Assembly: GCA_018261905.1 (NCBI GenBank)
Contig: JAGTRU010000032.1
Coordinates: forward strand, 1-44,138
DNA: 44,138 bases
Source: Pseudomonadota bacterium
GTDB lineage: Bacteria > Pseudomonadota > Gammaproteobacteria > Burkholderiales > Rhodocyclaceae
Direction of reading: 5' to 3'
In this document: positions 29,072 to 42,199 of the stretch, piece after piece
Position numbering within the stretch: position 1 is the stretch's first letter
How the letters are laid out: every line of letters begins with the position of its first letter
Program-made: the position numbers and the translations under genes
The notes under the pieces: generated by a model
What the model was told of the DNA's origin: nothing
Databases searched by the model: none
The model's input: the letters and a program-made list of their open reading frames with translations, nothing else

Positions 29072-29616
29072 CAGTCTTCCTTTAAAGCGTAAATGGCCGG
29101 CAGGTTGCGCCAGGCGCCGTCAACGTCCATGCCGTAACCGAAAACGAAACGATCCGGCACCGGCAAGCCGACGAAATCGGCCGCGATCGGCTTGTTCTTA
29201 CCGTTCAGCTTGTCGGTAAACACCGCCAGCAACACCTCTTCCGCCCCCAGGCGGATCAGACTTTCCTTGACCGCGGCCAGGGTGACCCCTTCATCGAGAA
29301 TGTCGTCCACCACTAATACCGTCCGCCCCTTGACCGACATCCATGGCGCCATGCGCCAGGAAATCTTGCCCCCCTGGGTTTCCGGACCATAACGGGTGGC
29401 GTGCAGGTAGTCGAAATCAAGCGGGAAATCGAGCTTCGGCAACAATTGCCCGGTAAAGATCACGCCGCCGGTCATCACGCACAACACCAGCGGGTTCTTG
29501 TCGGCCAGACGGGCTCGGATGCGTCCGGCGACATCGGCCAGGGCCGTCTGAACGGTGGTTTCCGAGTGGATTAGGTCGGCATTGAGCAGCATGGTCCGAG
29601 CTTGTTGTGCGTTCAT
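29071..29616 (-). CDS. hpt: Hypoxanthine-guanine phosphoribosyltransferase
   Basis: A 181-residue type I phosphoribosyltransferase that converts hypoxanthine or guanine and PRPP to IMP or GMP. The PRPP-binding loop is VLVVDDILDEGVT (about 100-112), and VMTGGVIFTGQLL forms the first phosphate loop. Its start directly abuts the galU stop. Located two genes upstream of the thioinosine phosphorylase, it could reclaim the base that enzyme releases. Specificity for guanine versus hypoxanthine is not readable from the sequence. Confidence 0.93.
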   Translation of the reverse strand: MNAQQARTMLLNADLIHSETTVQTALADVAGRIRARLADKNPLVLCVMTGGVIFTGQLLPKLDFPLDFDYLHATRYGPETQGGKISWRMAPWMSVKGRTVLVVDDILDEGVTLAAVKESLIRLGAEEVLLAVFTDKLNGKNKPIAADFVGLPVPDRFVFGYGMDVDGAWRNLPAIYALKED

Positions 29617-33804
<4,188 letters not shown>

Positions 33805-33808
<4 letters not shown>

Positions 33809-36800
33809 GCATCCCTCATCTTCAAAGCTTCCTCGATATCCACTTCCACCACGCGCGACACGCCGGATTCCTGCATGGTGACGCCGACTAGCTGCTCGGC
33901 CATTTCCATCGCAATTTTATTATGGGAAATGAACAGGAACTGCGTTGCGCCTGACATTTTCTTCACCATGCCGCAAAAACGCTCGGTGTTCGAGTCGTCG
34001 AGCGGCGCATCGACTTCGTCGAGCAGGCAGAACGGCGCCGGGTTCAACTGGAACATCGAAAAGACCAGGGCAATCGCCGTCAGCGCCTTTTCGCCGCCGG
34101 AGAGCAGGTGAATGGTCGAATTCTTCTTGCCTGGCGGCTGGGCAATGACCTGGACGCCGGCATCGAGGATTTCCTCGCCGGTCATCACCAGCTCGGCGCG
34201 GCCGCCGCCGAACAGTTCAGGGAACAACTGGCCGAAATGGCCGTTGACCGTGTCGAAAGTCGTTTGCAGCAGGTCGCGAGTCTCGCGGTCGATGCGCCGG
34301 ATGGCGTTCTCGAGCGTTTCCATCGCCTCGTTGAGGTCGGCCGCCTGCATGTCGAGGTAGCCCTTGCGCTCGGTCGCCGTTTCGAGTTCCAGCAAGGCCG
34401 CCAGATTGACCGCGCCGAGTTCGGCGATGGCGTTGCCAAGCCGGGTGATTTCGCCCTGCAGACTGGCCGCCCGGGCATTGCCGAGCTCAGGCAGCAGCGC
34501 CGCCTCGTCGGCACCAGCTTCAAGAAGCTGCAAGGCGAACTGTTCGGTATTGAGGGCCGCCGCCTGCTCCTTGAGTTTCAGGTCGCCGATGCGCACGCGC
34601 AGCGGTTCGAGGCCCTGCTCGATTTTCATGCGCTGTTCTTCGAGGCCGCGCAGCGCATGGGTCGCCGCTTCCAGCGCATCGCGCGTCGCGGCCAGCGCCT
34701 TTTCCTTTTCCTGGCGTAATTCGAGCGCCGCCTGCAGATTGTCTTCCATGACATCGGCCGGCGCCGCCTCGACCTGCTCGGCGCACTGCGCGAGATCTTT
34801 CTGGATGCGGTTCAGTTCGCGCTGCGCCGTCGCCTGCTGGGCGAAAACGTCCTGTAGCTTGCCCTGCGCCTCGCGCAGCGAGAACTGCGCCTCGCGCAAG
34901 GCGCGGTCGAAATCGGCATTGCGTTCGCGCTCGGCGCGCACGGCCCGCTCGCATTCGTCGAGCCGCGACTGGGCACCGGCGACCAGCACGCGGATGCGCG
35001 CCAGACCATCGCGCACCTCGGCGATCTTCTCGTCGGCCGCCATTTCGCGTTCGCGCTCGGCTTCCTCTTCCTCGGCCAGCTCGGCCATCTGCTCCTGCAG
35101 GCGCTCCTTCTGCTCGCGGTAGCGCTCGATGGTCTGGGTTAGTTTCAACACTTCAAGCTGCACGGCATGCACGCGTTGCTGGCGGTCGGTGACGTACTGG
35201 CGGATTTCGCCGATTTCTTCCTGCTTGTCGGAAAACTGCTCGTCGAGCATTTCCAGTTGCTCGCGCAGATCGGCGGCCTGCGCGTCGTAAAGCGCGATGC
35301 CTTCGGCCAGGGTCTCGATTTCGCGCTGGCGTTCGAGCAAGCCGTGTTCGCCCTTGTCGGGCGCGAAAAAGGTGATGCTGCTGCGGCTCAGCAGGTCGCC
35401 GTCGGCCGTCACCAGCACCGCGCCAGGAGGCAACTCGGCGCGCCGTTGCAGGGCTTCGTCCAGCGTCGCGGCAGTCAGTACCGGGCCCAGCCAGTCGGCC
35501 AGGACGGCGGCGATGGCTGGCTGGTCGCTGCGCACACGCTCGACCAGGCGACCGGCTTTTTCGCCATCGGCCAACGTCGCCGGCAGCAACACCGAGAGCT
35601 TGGCATCCGGCCGGTCGTGCAGCCATTCGTCAAGCTTGGCCGGGTCGTCGCAGGCGATGGCCGAGAGGCGTTCACGCAGCACGGCTTCGACCGCCGACTC
35701 CCAGCCGGCTTCGACGTGAATCTGCTGCCAGAGCGGCTTGGCGTCATGCAAGCCATGGCGTTGCAGCCACTCGGGCAGCGTGCCGGAGTCGCGGGTGCGC
35801 GCCTGCATCTGTTCGAGCGCCGCCTGCCGCGCCTGCCCGGCCGCCAGTTCGCGCTCGATGCGCTGCAATTCGGCCTGCACCTGCTTGCGCCGGGCGTCGA
35901 GCTGCGGCAGTTCCTGCTGCAATTGCTGCAAGTGATCCTGGTCGCCGGCCAGTTCCTCGCGCAGCAGGTCGAGTTCTTCTTCCTTCTCGGCGAGGTCCAT
36001 GGCGTCCGGCGCATCCTGGCCGCCGCTTTCCTCGCGCAAACGCTCGCGGCGCTGGGCGATGGCCTGCAAGGCGCGCTGGGCGTGCGACTTGTGGGTCAGC
36101 TCGACTTCCAGACGCTGTTCGCCGTTGGCCGTGCGCGTTTTCATGCGTTGCAGTTCGTCGAGCGCCTGGGCGTGGTCTTCCTCGACCTGCGGCGCCAGAT
36201 TCATCTGGGCGTGCAGACGTTCTTCGGCTTCCTCAACCTTGAGGCGGGTAATTTCTTCCGTTTCTTCCCAGCGCAGACGGTCTTCGGCGAGTTTTTCTGC
36301 CGTCGCCGTCCATTGCGCCAGTTCGCCTTCCAGTTGCACGATGCGCGCCTCGAGCTGGCTGCGCGATTCGCGCCGGTGGCGGATTTCGGCTTCGAGCTTG
36401 GCGACCTCGGCATTGGCCGCGTACATCTCGCTCTGCGCCAGATGCAGCGCATCGCCGGCGGCGAAATGGGTTTCGCGCATTTCCTCGGCGCGCGCCTCGG
36501 TTTCGCGCAGCGCGGCGCTCTGCGCTTCGAGATCGGTGGTCGCCCGTTCGACTTCGAGCGACAGACGCTGGCGTTCAGCCTCAGCTTCGCGCTTCCTGAG
36601 CAACCAGAGGATCTGCTGACGCTGCACCAGTTGTTCGTTCAAGGCGTGGTAGCGGCGGGCGACTTCGGCCTGCGCTTCGAGCTTTTCCATCTGGCTGCCG
36701 AGTTCGAGGCGAATATCCTCGACCCGGGTCAGGTTCTCGCGGGTATCCTCAAGCCGGCCATTCGTGTCCTTGCGTCTTTCCTTGTAGCGCGAGACGCCGG

Positions 36801-37302
36801 CCGCTTCTTCGAGGAAGACGCGTAGGTCGTCCGGCTTGGCCTCGATGATGCGCGAAATCATGCCCTGGCCGATGATGGCGTAGGCACGCGGCCCGAGGCC
36901 GGTGCCGAGGAACAGATCGGTGATGTCCTTGCGCCGGACTTTCAGATTGTTGATGAAGTAGTCCGACTGGCCCTGCCGCGTCAGCGTGCGCTTGACCGAC
37001 AGCTCGGCATATTGCGACCACTGGCCAAGCGCCCGGCCGAGCAGGTTCTCGAAGATCAGCTCGACGGAGGCACGCGACACCGGCTTGCGGTTCGACGAGC
37101 CGTTGAAGATGACGTCCATCATCGACTCGCCGCGCAGTTCCGAGGCCTTCGACTCGCCCAGCACCCAGCGCACGGCGTCCATGATGTTGGATTTGCCGCA
37201 GCCATTGGGGCCAACGACGCCGACCAGTTGCCCGGGCAGGGCAACAGCGGTCGGATCGACGAAGGATTTGAAGCCGGCGAGTTTGAGTTTGGTCAGGCGC
37301 AT
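33805..37302 (-). CDS. smc: Chromosome segregation ATPase SMC
   Basis: An 1165-residue condensin subunit that organises and separates sister chromosomes. The N-terminal half-ATPase has Walker A GPNGCGKSNIMDAV. Long coiled coils (about 170-500 and 670-1010) flank a hinge near 515-640. The C-terminal half has LSGGEKALTAIAL and Walker B CLLDEVDAPLDDSN. The start at 37302 gives the usual MRLTKLKLAGFKSFVDPT; an ATG three codons upstream (37311) is possible. scpA and scpB are not in the window. Confidence 0.96.
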
Positions 37303-37403
37303 CGAAGTCATCCCGCGGCGCCGGATTGCGCCACCTGCGGGGGCGTAATCATACCATCGGCGGCGCCCCGCTCGCGGTCACAGGAAATCGCTATCAGGCA
37401 CCC

Positions 37404-37426
37404 ACAAAATTCACCATGTGTATAAT
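37404..37426 (+). promoter_or_regulatory. Candidate promoter -10 for the ynb-like operon
   Basis: A perfect TATAAT at 37421-37426 lies 38 bases before the first ATG of the six-gene operon. No good -35 hexamer is found 16-18 bases upstream, so the promoter may need an activator or be weak. The 150-base gap also divides this operon from the divergent smc gene. Confidence 0.4.
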
Positions 37427-37464
37427 CGAACGGAATTTTTTTACCCTTCGGTCATTTCCCAAGC

Positions 37465-38076
37465 ATGTTGTCCATTTATCAACTGAAGCCGGCCTTCCAG
37501 GGAATACTGCGGCCGCTGGTGGTACGTCTGGCCACCACCGGCATTACTGCCAACAGTGTGACGCTGGCGGCGATGGTCCTGTCGCTCGGGCTCGGCACCC
37601 TGCTGTGCCTGGCCGGCCCGACGCATAGTCAGTTATTCCTACTGCTGCCGCTATGGATGTTCCTGCGCATGGCGCTGAATGCCATCGACGGCATGCTGGC
37701 CCGGGAATTCGACCAGAAGACGCCGCTCGGCGCCTATCTGAACGAACTCAGCGACGTCGTCTCCGACGCCGCGCTCTACCTGCCCTTCGCCTTCGTGGCG
37801 CCCTTCGGCGGGGTGAGCATCGGCCTGCTGATCTTTCTCTCCGCCGTTTCCGAAATGGCCGGCGCCCTCGGCCCCATGGTCGGCGCACCGCGCCAGTACG
37901 ACGGCCCGCTCGGCAAGAGCGACCGCGCCTTCCTGTTCGGCACCCTCGGCCTGTGGCTGGGCCTCGCCGGCCAACTCCCGGAAATCGCCTTCTGGCTGCT
38001 GCCGGCCGCCTGGGCCGGCATCGTCCTGAACACCATCAACCGTATCCATAGCGGCATCGCCGCCTCCAAACCATGA
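37465..38076 (+). CDS. ynbA: CDP-alcohol phosphatidyltransferase, YnbA-like
   Basis: A 203-residue polytopic membrane protein of the CDP-alcohol phosphotransferase family, which swaps CMP on a CDP-lipid or CDP-alcohol for another alcohol. The motif region at 72-97 reads N-x2-DG-x2-AR-x8-G-x3-N-x3-D. Asn72 and Asn93 therefore replace the first and third canonical aspartates, while Asp75 and Asp97 remain. As I recall, E. coli YnbA shows the same pattern and has nearly the same length. The N-terminus (LSIYQLKPAFQGILRPL) also resembles YnbA. It is first in an operon, overlapping the hydrolase/methylase gene by 4 bases. The alcohol acceptor is unknown. Confidence 0.85.
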   Translation: MLSIYQLKPAFQGILRPLVVRLATTGITANSVTLAAMVLSLGLGTLLCLAGPTHSQLFLLLPLWMFLRMALNAIDGMLAREFDQKTPLGAYLNELSDVVSDAALYLPFAFVAPFGGVSIGLLIFLSAVSEMAGALGPMVGAPRQYDGPLGKSDRAFLFGTLGLWLGLAGQLPEIAFWLLPAAWAGIVLNTINRIHSGIAASKP

Positions 38077-39824
38077 CCCGAATCGCTGAAGAACACCATT
38101 TCACCACCGCCGACGGCGAATCCCTGTTCTACCGCCGCTGGCCGGCCACCTCGGCCAATCGCCGGGGCGCCGTGCTGCTGTTCCATCGCGGCCACGAACA
38201 CGGCGCGCGCATGGCCCATCTGGTCGATGAACTCGACCTGCCGGATTTCGATTTCTACGCCTGGGATGCCCGTGGCCATGGCAAGTCGCCCGGCGTGCGC
38301 GGCTATTCGCCGAGCTTCGCGCAGTCGGTACGCGACGTGCAGACCTTCGTCGAACATGTGCGCGACACCTGGCAGACCGACGAAACCGACATGGCGGTGC
38401 TCGCCCAGAGCGTCGGCGCCGTGCTCATCAGCACCTGGGCGCACGATTACGCGCCACGCGTGCGCTGCCTGGTGCTCGCCTCGCCGGCCTTCAAGGTCAA
38501 GCTCTACGTGCCCTTCGCCCGCCCCGGACTGAAACTAATGCAGGCGCTGCGCGGCAATTTCTTCGTCAACAGCTACGTCAAATCGAAATTCCTGACCCAC
38601 GATCCGGAACACCAGGCCTCCTACGACAGCGACCCGCTGATCAGCCGGCCGATCTCGGTCAACATCCTGCTGGCGCTTTACGAAGCTGCCGAGCGCATCG
38701 TCGCCGACGCCCAGGCCATCACCATCCCAACCCAGCTACTGATCTCCGGCGCCGACTGGGTGGTGCATCACGGCCCGCAACACGAGTTCTTCGCCAAACT
38801 GGGCAGCAGCGTCAAGGAAAAGCACGTCCTTGATGGCTTCTATCACGACACCTTCGGCGAAAAGGACCGCGCCCGGGCCACGAAGCTGGCCCGCGGCTTC
38901 ATCCTGCGCCAGTTCGCCAACGAGTGGTCGCGCCCGGACTTGCGCCAGGCGCACCGCCAGGGCACCACCTTCGATGAGGCTCAGACCCTCGCCCGCACGC
39001 TGCCGGCACTCAGCCCGCGCGGCCTGTACTGGGCAGCCTACCGGGCCAACATGAAGCTCGGCGGCCTGCTCTCGGAAGGCGTTGCCCTCGGCCACCGCAC
39101 CGGCTTCGATTCAGGCAGCACGCTCGATTACGTTTATCGCAACACGCCGGCCGGCGCCGGCCCGCTCGGCCGTCTGATCGACCGCCAATACCTCGACGCC
39201 ATCGGCTGGAAAGGCATCCGCCAACGCAAGCTGCACATCGAGGAACTGCTGCGCGCCACACTCGCCCGCCTGCAGGCGGCCGGCGTCCCGGCGCGCATTC
39301 TCGACATCGCCGCCGGCCATGGCCGTTATGTGCTGGAAGCCCTGGCTGGCGCCGGCAAACCGGAATCCATCCTGCTGCGCGATTTCAGCCCGCTCAATGT
39401 CGAACAGGGCAGCGCCCTGATCGCCGCCAAGGGTCTGGCCGACATCGCCCGTTTCGAGCGCGGCGATGCCTTCGACCGCGCCTCGGTCGCGGCGGCCTCA
39501 CCGTCGCCGACGCTGGGCATCGTCTCCGGCCTCTACGAATTGTTCCCGGACAATGACGCCGTTGCCACCTCGCTGGCCGGCATGGCCGACGCCATCGCCC
39601 CCGGCGGCTACCTGATCTACACCGGCCAACCCTGGCACCCGCAGCTGGAACTGATCGCCCGCGCCCTGACCAGCCACCGCGACGGTCAGGCCTGGGTCAT
39701 GCGCCGCCGCACGCAGGCCGAGATGGACCAACTGGTGCGCGACGCCGGTTTCGAGAAAATCGACCAGCGCATCGACCAATGGGGCATCTTCACCGTATCG
39801 CTGGCCCGCCGCCGACCGGCATGA
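38073..39824 (+). CDS. ynbC: Alpha/beta hydrolase-methyltransferase fusion, YnbC-like
   Basis: A 583-residue two-domain protein matching the length and architecture of E. coli YnbC. The N-terminal alpha/beta hydrolase (about 1-290, lysophospholipase/serine-aminopeptidase type) has a complete apparent triad. Ser113 lies in LAQSVGAV, where Ala111 replaces the first glycine of the usual nucleophile elbow. Asp228 is in SGADWVV and His258 in GFYHDTFGE. The C-terminal class I methyltransferase (about 330-583) has the SAM motif ILDIAAGHGRY around Asp411. An acyl-ester hydrolase acting on a lipid plus methylation of the same product is a reasonable inference. No membrane helix is obvious. Four-base overlaps with both neighbours imply tight coupling. 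Confidence 0.85.
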   Translation: MTRIAEEHHFTTADGESLFYRRWPATSANRRGAVLLFHRGHEHGARMAHLVDELDLPDFDFYAWDARGHGKSPGVRGYSPSFAQSVRDVQTFVEHVRDTWQTDETDMAVLAQSVGAVLISTWAHDYAPRVRCLVLASPAFKVKLYVPFARPGLKLMQALRGNFFVNSYVKSKFLTHDPEHQASYDSDPLISRPISVNILLALYEAAERIVADAQAITIPTQLLISGADWVVHHGPQHEFFAKLGSSVKEKHVLDGFYHDTFGEKDRARATKLARGFILRQFANEWSRPDLRQAHRQGTTFDEAQTLARTLPALSPRGLYWAAYRANMKLGGLLSEGVALGHRTGFDSGSTLDYVYRNTPAGAGPLGRLIDRQYLDAIGWKGIRQRKLHIEELLRATLARLQAAGVPARILDIAAGHGRYVLEALAGAGKPESILLRDFSPLNVEQGSALIAAKGLADIARFERGDAFDRASVAAASPSPTLGIVSGLYELFPDNDAVATSLAGMADAIAPGGYLIYTGQPWHPQLELIARALTSHRDGQAWVMRRRTQAEMDQLVRDAGFEKIDQRIDQWGIFTVSLARRRPA

Positions 39825-41137
39825 GTTTGAAAATACTCCGCCCCTGGCAACGCAGCGTCGTCTGGCTGCTCTTCCTCGGGCCGGTCTTTTTCCTCAGCTA
39901 TGGCTACGCCAACCAGTTGGCCGCGACGCAAGCTACCGCCGGCAGCCTGTTCTTCGCCTGGGAGCGACAGATTCCCTTCCTGCCGTGGACCATTGTTCCC
40001 TACTGGACCATCGACCTGTTCTACGGCCTCTCCTTCCTTTGCTGCCGAAACGCCCGCGAAGTGGACCGGCATGCCCTGCGCCTGTTCACGGCGCAGTTAA
40101 TCTCGGTCGCCTGTTTCCTTGCCTGGCCGCTCCGTTTTGCCTTCGAGCGTCCCCCGGCCGACGGCCTGTTCGGCGCCCTGTTCACCGCCCTGACCAGTTT
40201 CGACCAACCCTACAACCAGGCACCTTCGCTGCACATCGGCCTGCTCGTCCTGATCTGGTTCCAGTTCGCCCGCCTGCCGACCGGCTGGCCGCTGCGTTTC
40301 CTGACCCATGCCTGGGCATTGCTCATCGGAATTTCCGTGCTGACCACCTGGCAGCACCATTTGATCGACGTGCCGACCGGCGCTGCCGTCGGCCTGTTCT
40401 GCCTGTGGCTGTGGCCGGAGGGCGAGCTAACAACGCCTTTGAAACGCGGCGAGGATGCCGGCCATACCCGGCTGGCTGCGCTCTACTGCGGAGGCGCGCT
40501 GGTCTTTCTGGCAGCGGCCGACGCGCTTGGCGGCATCGCCTGGCTGCTGGCCTGGCCCACCCTCGCCCTGCTGCTCGTCGCCTGGAACTATGCCTGGGCG
40601 GGCGCCGCCGGCTTCCAGAAACAGGCCGGCCGGCAAAGCCTGGCCGTACGCTGGCTGCTGGCACCCTACATCCTCGGCGTCTGGATCAATTCCCGACTAT
40701 GGACCCGCCGCCATCCGCAGCCCGACCTGATCGCCGACAACGTCTGGCTGGGCCGCCTGCCGAGCCGCACACAATTCGCCGCCGGCCGTTTTGCCGCCCT
40801 GATCGACCTAAGCGCCGAACTGTCGGCGCCGGCCATCGCCGGGAATTACATCGGCGCGCCCAGCCTGGATCTCGTGCCGGCCTCGCCGCAAGCCCTGCTG
40901 GCCGCCGCCCGGGCCATCGAGGCGCAGCGCCGCCACGGCCCGGTACTGGTCGCCTGCGCCCTGGGCTATTCGCGCAGTGCGGCGGCGGTCGCCGTCTGGT
41001 TGCGCCACAGCGGCCGACACAGCAACCTGGACGAGGCCATTGGGCAGGTTTGCCGGCAACGTCCATCCGTCGTCCTCGGCCCGCTTTGGCAGAAAGCGCT
41101 GCGCGCGCTTGAACCCGCCCTGGAGGAACCGGCATGA
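39821..41137 (+). CDS. ynbD: PAP2 / dual-specificity phosphatase fusion, YnbD-like
   Basis: A 438-residue membrane protein. The N-terminal PAP2-like part has about six helices. PSLHI with His138 and WQHHLIDVPTGA (His179-His180-Asp183) form the phosphatase/transferase site. The C-terminal part is a cytosolic dual-specificity phosphatase domain (about 305-438) with the P-loop CALGYSRS: Cys379, five residues, Arg385. The start at 39821 overlaps the previous stop by 4 bases and is preferred over an upstream ATG at 39779. E. coli YnbD has the same fusion and similar size. A DSP-type enzyme can dephosphorylate phosphatidylglycerophosphate (PTPMT1), so a lipid-phosphate substrate is the working guess. 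Confidence 0.85.
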   Translation: MSLKILRPWQRSVVWLLFLGPVFFLSYGYANQLAATQATAGSLFFAWERQIPFLPWTIVPYWTIDLFYGLSFLCCRNAREVDRHALRLFTAQLISVACFLAWPLRFAFERPPADGLFGALFTALTSFDQPYNQAPSLHIGLLVLIWFQFARLPTGWPLRFLTHAWALLIGISVLTTWQHHLIDVPTGAAVGLFCLWLWPEGELTTPLKRGEDAGHTRLAALYCGGALVFLAAADALGGIAWLLAWPTLALLLVAWNYAWAGAAGFQKQAGRQSLAVRWLLAPYILGVWINSRLWTRRHPQPDLIADNVWLGRLPSRTQFAAGRFAALIDLSAELSAPAIAGNYIGAPSLDLVPASPQALLAAARAIEAQRRHGPVLVACALGYSRSAAAVAVWLRHSGRHSNLDEAIGQVCRQRPSVVLGPLWQKALRALEPALEEPA

Positions 41138-41568
41138 CCGCAGAGCAGGCCCAGGCTGCCATCGGCGCCGCCCTGTGCGAAACCGGCCAGCGCATCGATG
41201 CCTGGAGTCGATTATTCACCGCTATCGCCCTGCTCGCCTGCGTACTTCCAGCGCCTTGTTCCGTCTGGCCGTTCCTGTTGGTCGGCATTCTCCTGGCCGG
41301 CCTCGCGCAAGTGTTCTACGCCCTGCGCACCGGCTTCGACCGCGCGATCTTCGCCCACTGGCTGGCGCAGCCGGAAAATACCGCAATAACCGGCCTTGCT
41401 GCCTTCGATCAGGCTCTGCTTGTGGCGCGCCTGGCGAAGCGCCTGCCGGAACGAACGCTCGGCGAACGCGTCGCCGGCGTCCGCCGCCTCGTCCTCGGCC
41501 AGCTCCTGGCGCTCGGCGGGCAAATCGCCGGCACGCTGGGTGCTGCCGCACTCCTGCTCCTGCGCTGA
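41134..41568 (+). CDS. Small integral membrane protein, unknown function
   Basis: A 144-residue protein with two adjacent hydrophobic helices (about 26-43 and 46-64) and a third at the C-terminus (about 121-143). They flank a charged cytosolic or periplasmic segment that contains ARLAKRLPERTLGERVAGVRR. I do not recognise a family. It overlaps ynbD by 4 bases and ends 8 bases before the acyltransferase. It is therefore an integral part of the lipid operon, possibly an accessory or scaffold subunit for one of its enzymes. E. coli ynbABCD has no equivalent that I recall. Confidence 0.75.
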   Translation: MTAEQAQAAIGAALCETGQRIDAWSRLFTAIALLACVLPAPCSVWPFLLVGILLAGLAQVFYALRTGFDRAIFAHWLAQPENTAITGLAAFDQALLVARLAKRLPERTLGERVAGVRRLVLGQLLALGGQIAGTLGAAALLLLR

Positions 41569-41576
41569 TTTCCGCC

Positions 41577-42197
41577 ATGCATCTGGAACACGTCATCGCC
41601 GCCGCCTTCTGCCAGTTCGCCAAGCTGGTGACCGGCGTGCGCGCCCTGTGGCTGGACAACCGTCCTTCACCCCAGCCGCGCATCTATTTCGCCAATCATC
41701 GCAGCCACGGCGATTTCCTGCTCATCTGGGCCTGCCTGCCGCCCGAGCTCCGGCGCCGGACGCGGCCGGTCGCCGGAGCCGACTACTGGTTGCGCGGACG
41801 CCTGCGCCGCTACCTGATCGAACGGATTTTCCGCGGCGTTTTGATCGACCGCCAAGTCAGGCACGATGCCAACCCGCTGGCAGCCATGAGCGCCCCGCTA
41901 CAGGCCGGCGAATCGCTGATCATTTTCCCCGAGGGCACGCGCAACCTCGGCGATGAACTGCTGCCCTTCAAGAGTGGCATACACCATCTGGCCCAGGCCC
42001 ATCCGGAGATCGAATTCGTCCCGGTGTGGATAGAAAACCTCGGCCGGGCCATGCCCAAGGGCAGTCTGATTCCCGTCCCCCTGTTATGCAGCCTGAGTTT
42101 CGGGCCGGCCCTGCGGCCCGCCATCGGCGAAAACCGGAGCGACTTCCTGCTGCGCTGCCGGAACGCCCTGCTCGCACTTTCCCCGGCCAAGGATTGA
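41577..42197 (+). CDS. 1-acylglycerol-3-phosphate acyltransferase-like (PlsC family)
   Basis: A 206-residue membrane-bound acyltransferase. The catalytic HX4D box is NHRSHGDF (His41, Asp46), and the glycerol-phosphate-binding motif FPEGTR is at 117-122. The spacing and size fit PlsC-type enzymes that acylate lysophosphatidate or other lysolipids. The ATG at 41577 lies 8 bases after the previous stop; an open frame extending upstream overlaps ynbD and is a shadow. It sits 2 bases before the CDP-diglyceride synthase-like gene. Its product could thus be passed directly to CTP activation, but the actual acyl acceptor is unknown. Confidence 0.85.
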   Translation: MHLEHVIAAAFCQFAKLVTGVRALWLDNRPSPQPRIYFANHRSHGDFLLIWACLPPELRRRTRPVAGADYWLRGRLRRYLIERIFRGVLIDRQVRHDANPLAAMSAPLQAGESLIIFPEGTRNLGDELLPFKSGIHHLAQAHPEIEFVPVWIENLGRAMPKGSLIPVPLLCSLSFGPALRPAIGENRSDFLLRCRNALLALSPAKD

Positions 42198-42199
42198 GC

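Noticed and set aside
35167..36825. A 552-codon open frame on the plus strand
   Set aside because: It is antisense to the smc coiled-coil region; its hydrophobic and repetitive composition mirrors GC-rich codons, and smc is certain.
40977..41576. A 200-residue N-terminal extension of the acyltransferase
   Set aside because: It runs through ynbD and the small membrane protein in another frame, and PlsC-type enzymes of about 206 residues are normal.
42026..42199. A 58-residue N-terminal extension of the YnbB-like protein
   Set aside because: It overlaps the acyltransferase C-terminus in another frame and is rich in Pro and Arg without hydrophobic segments.
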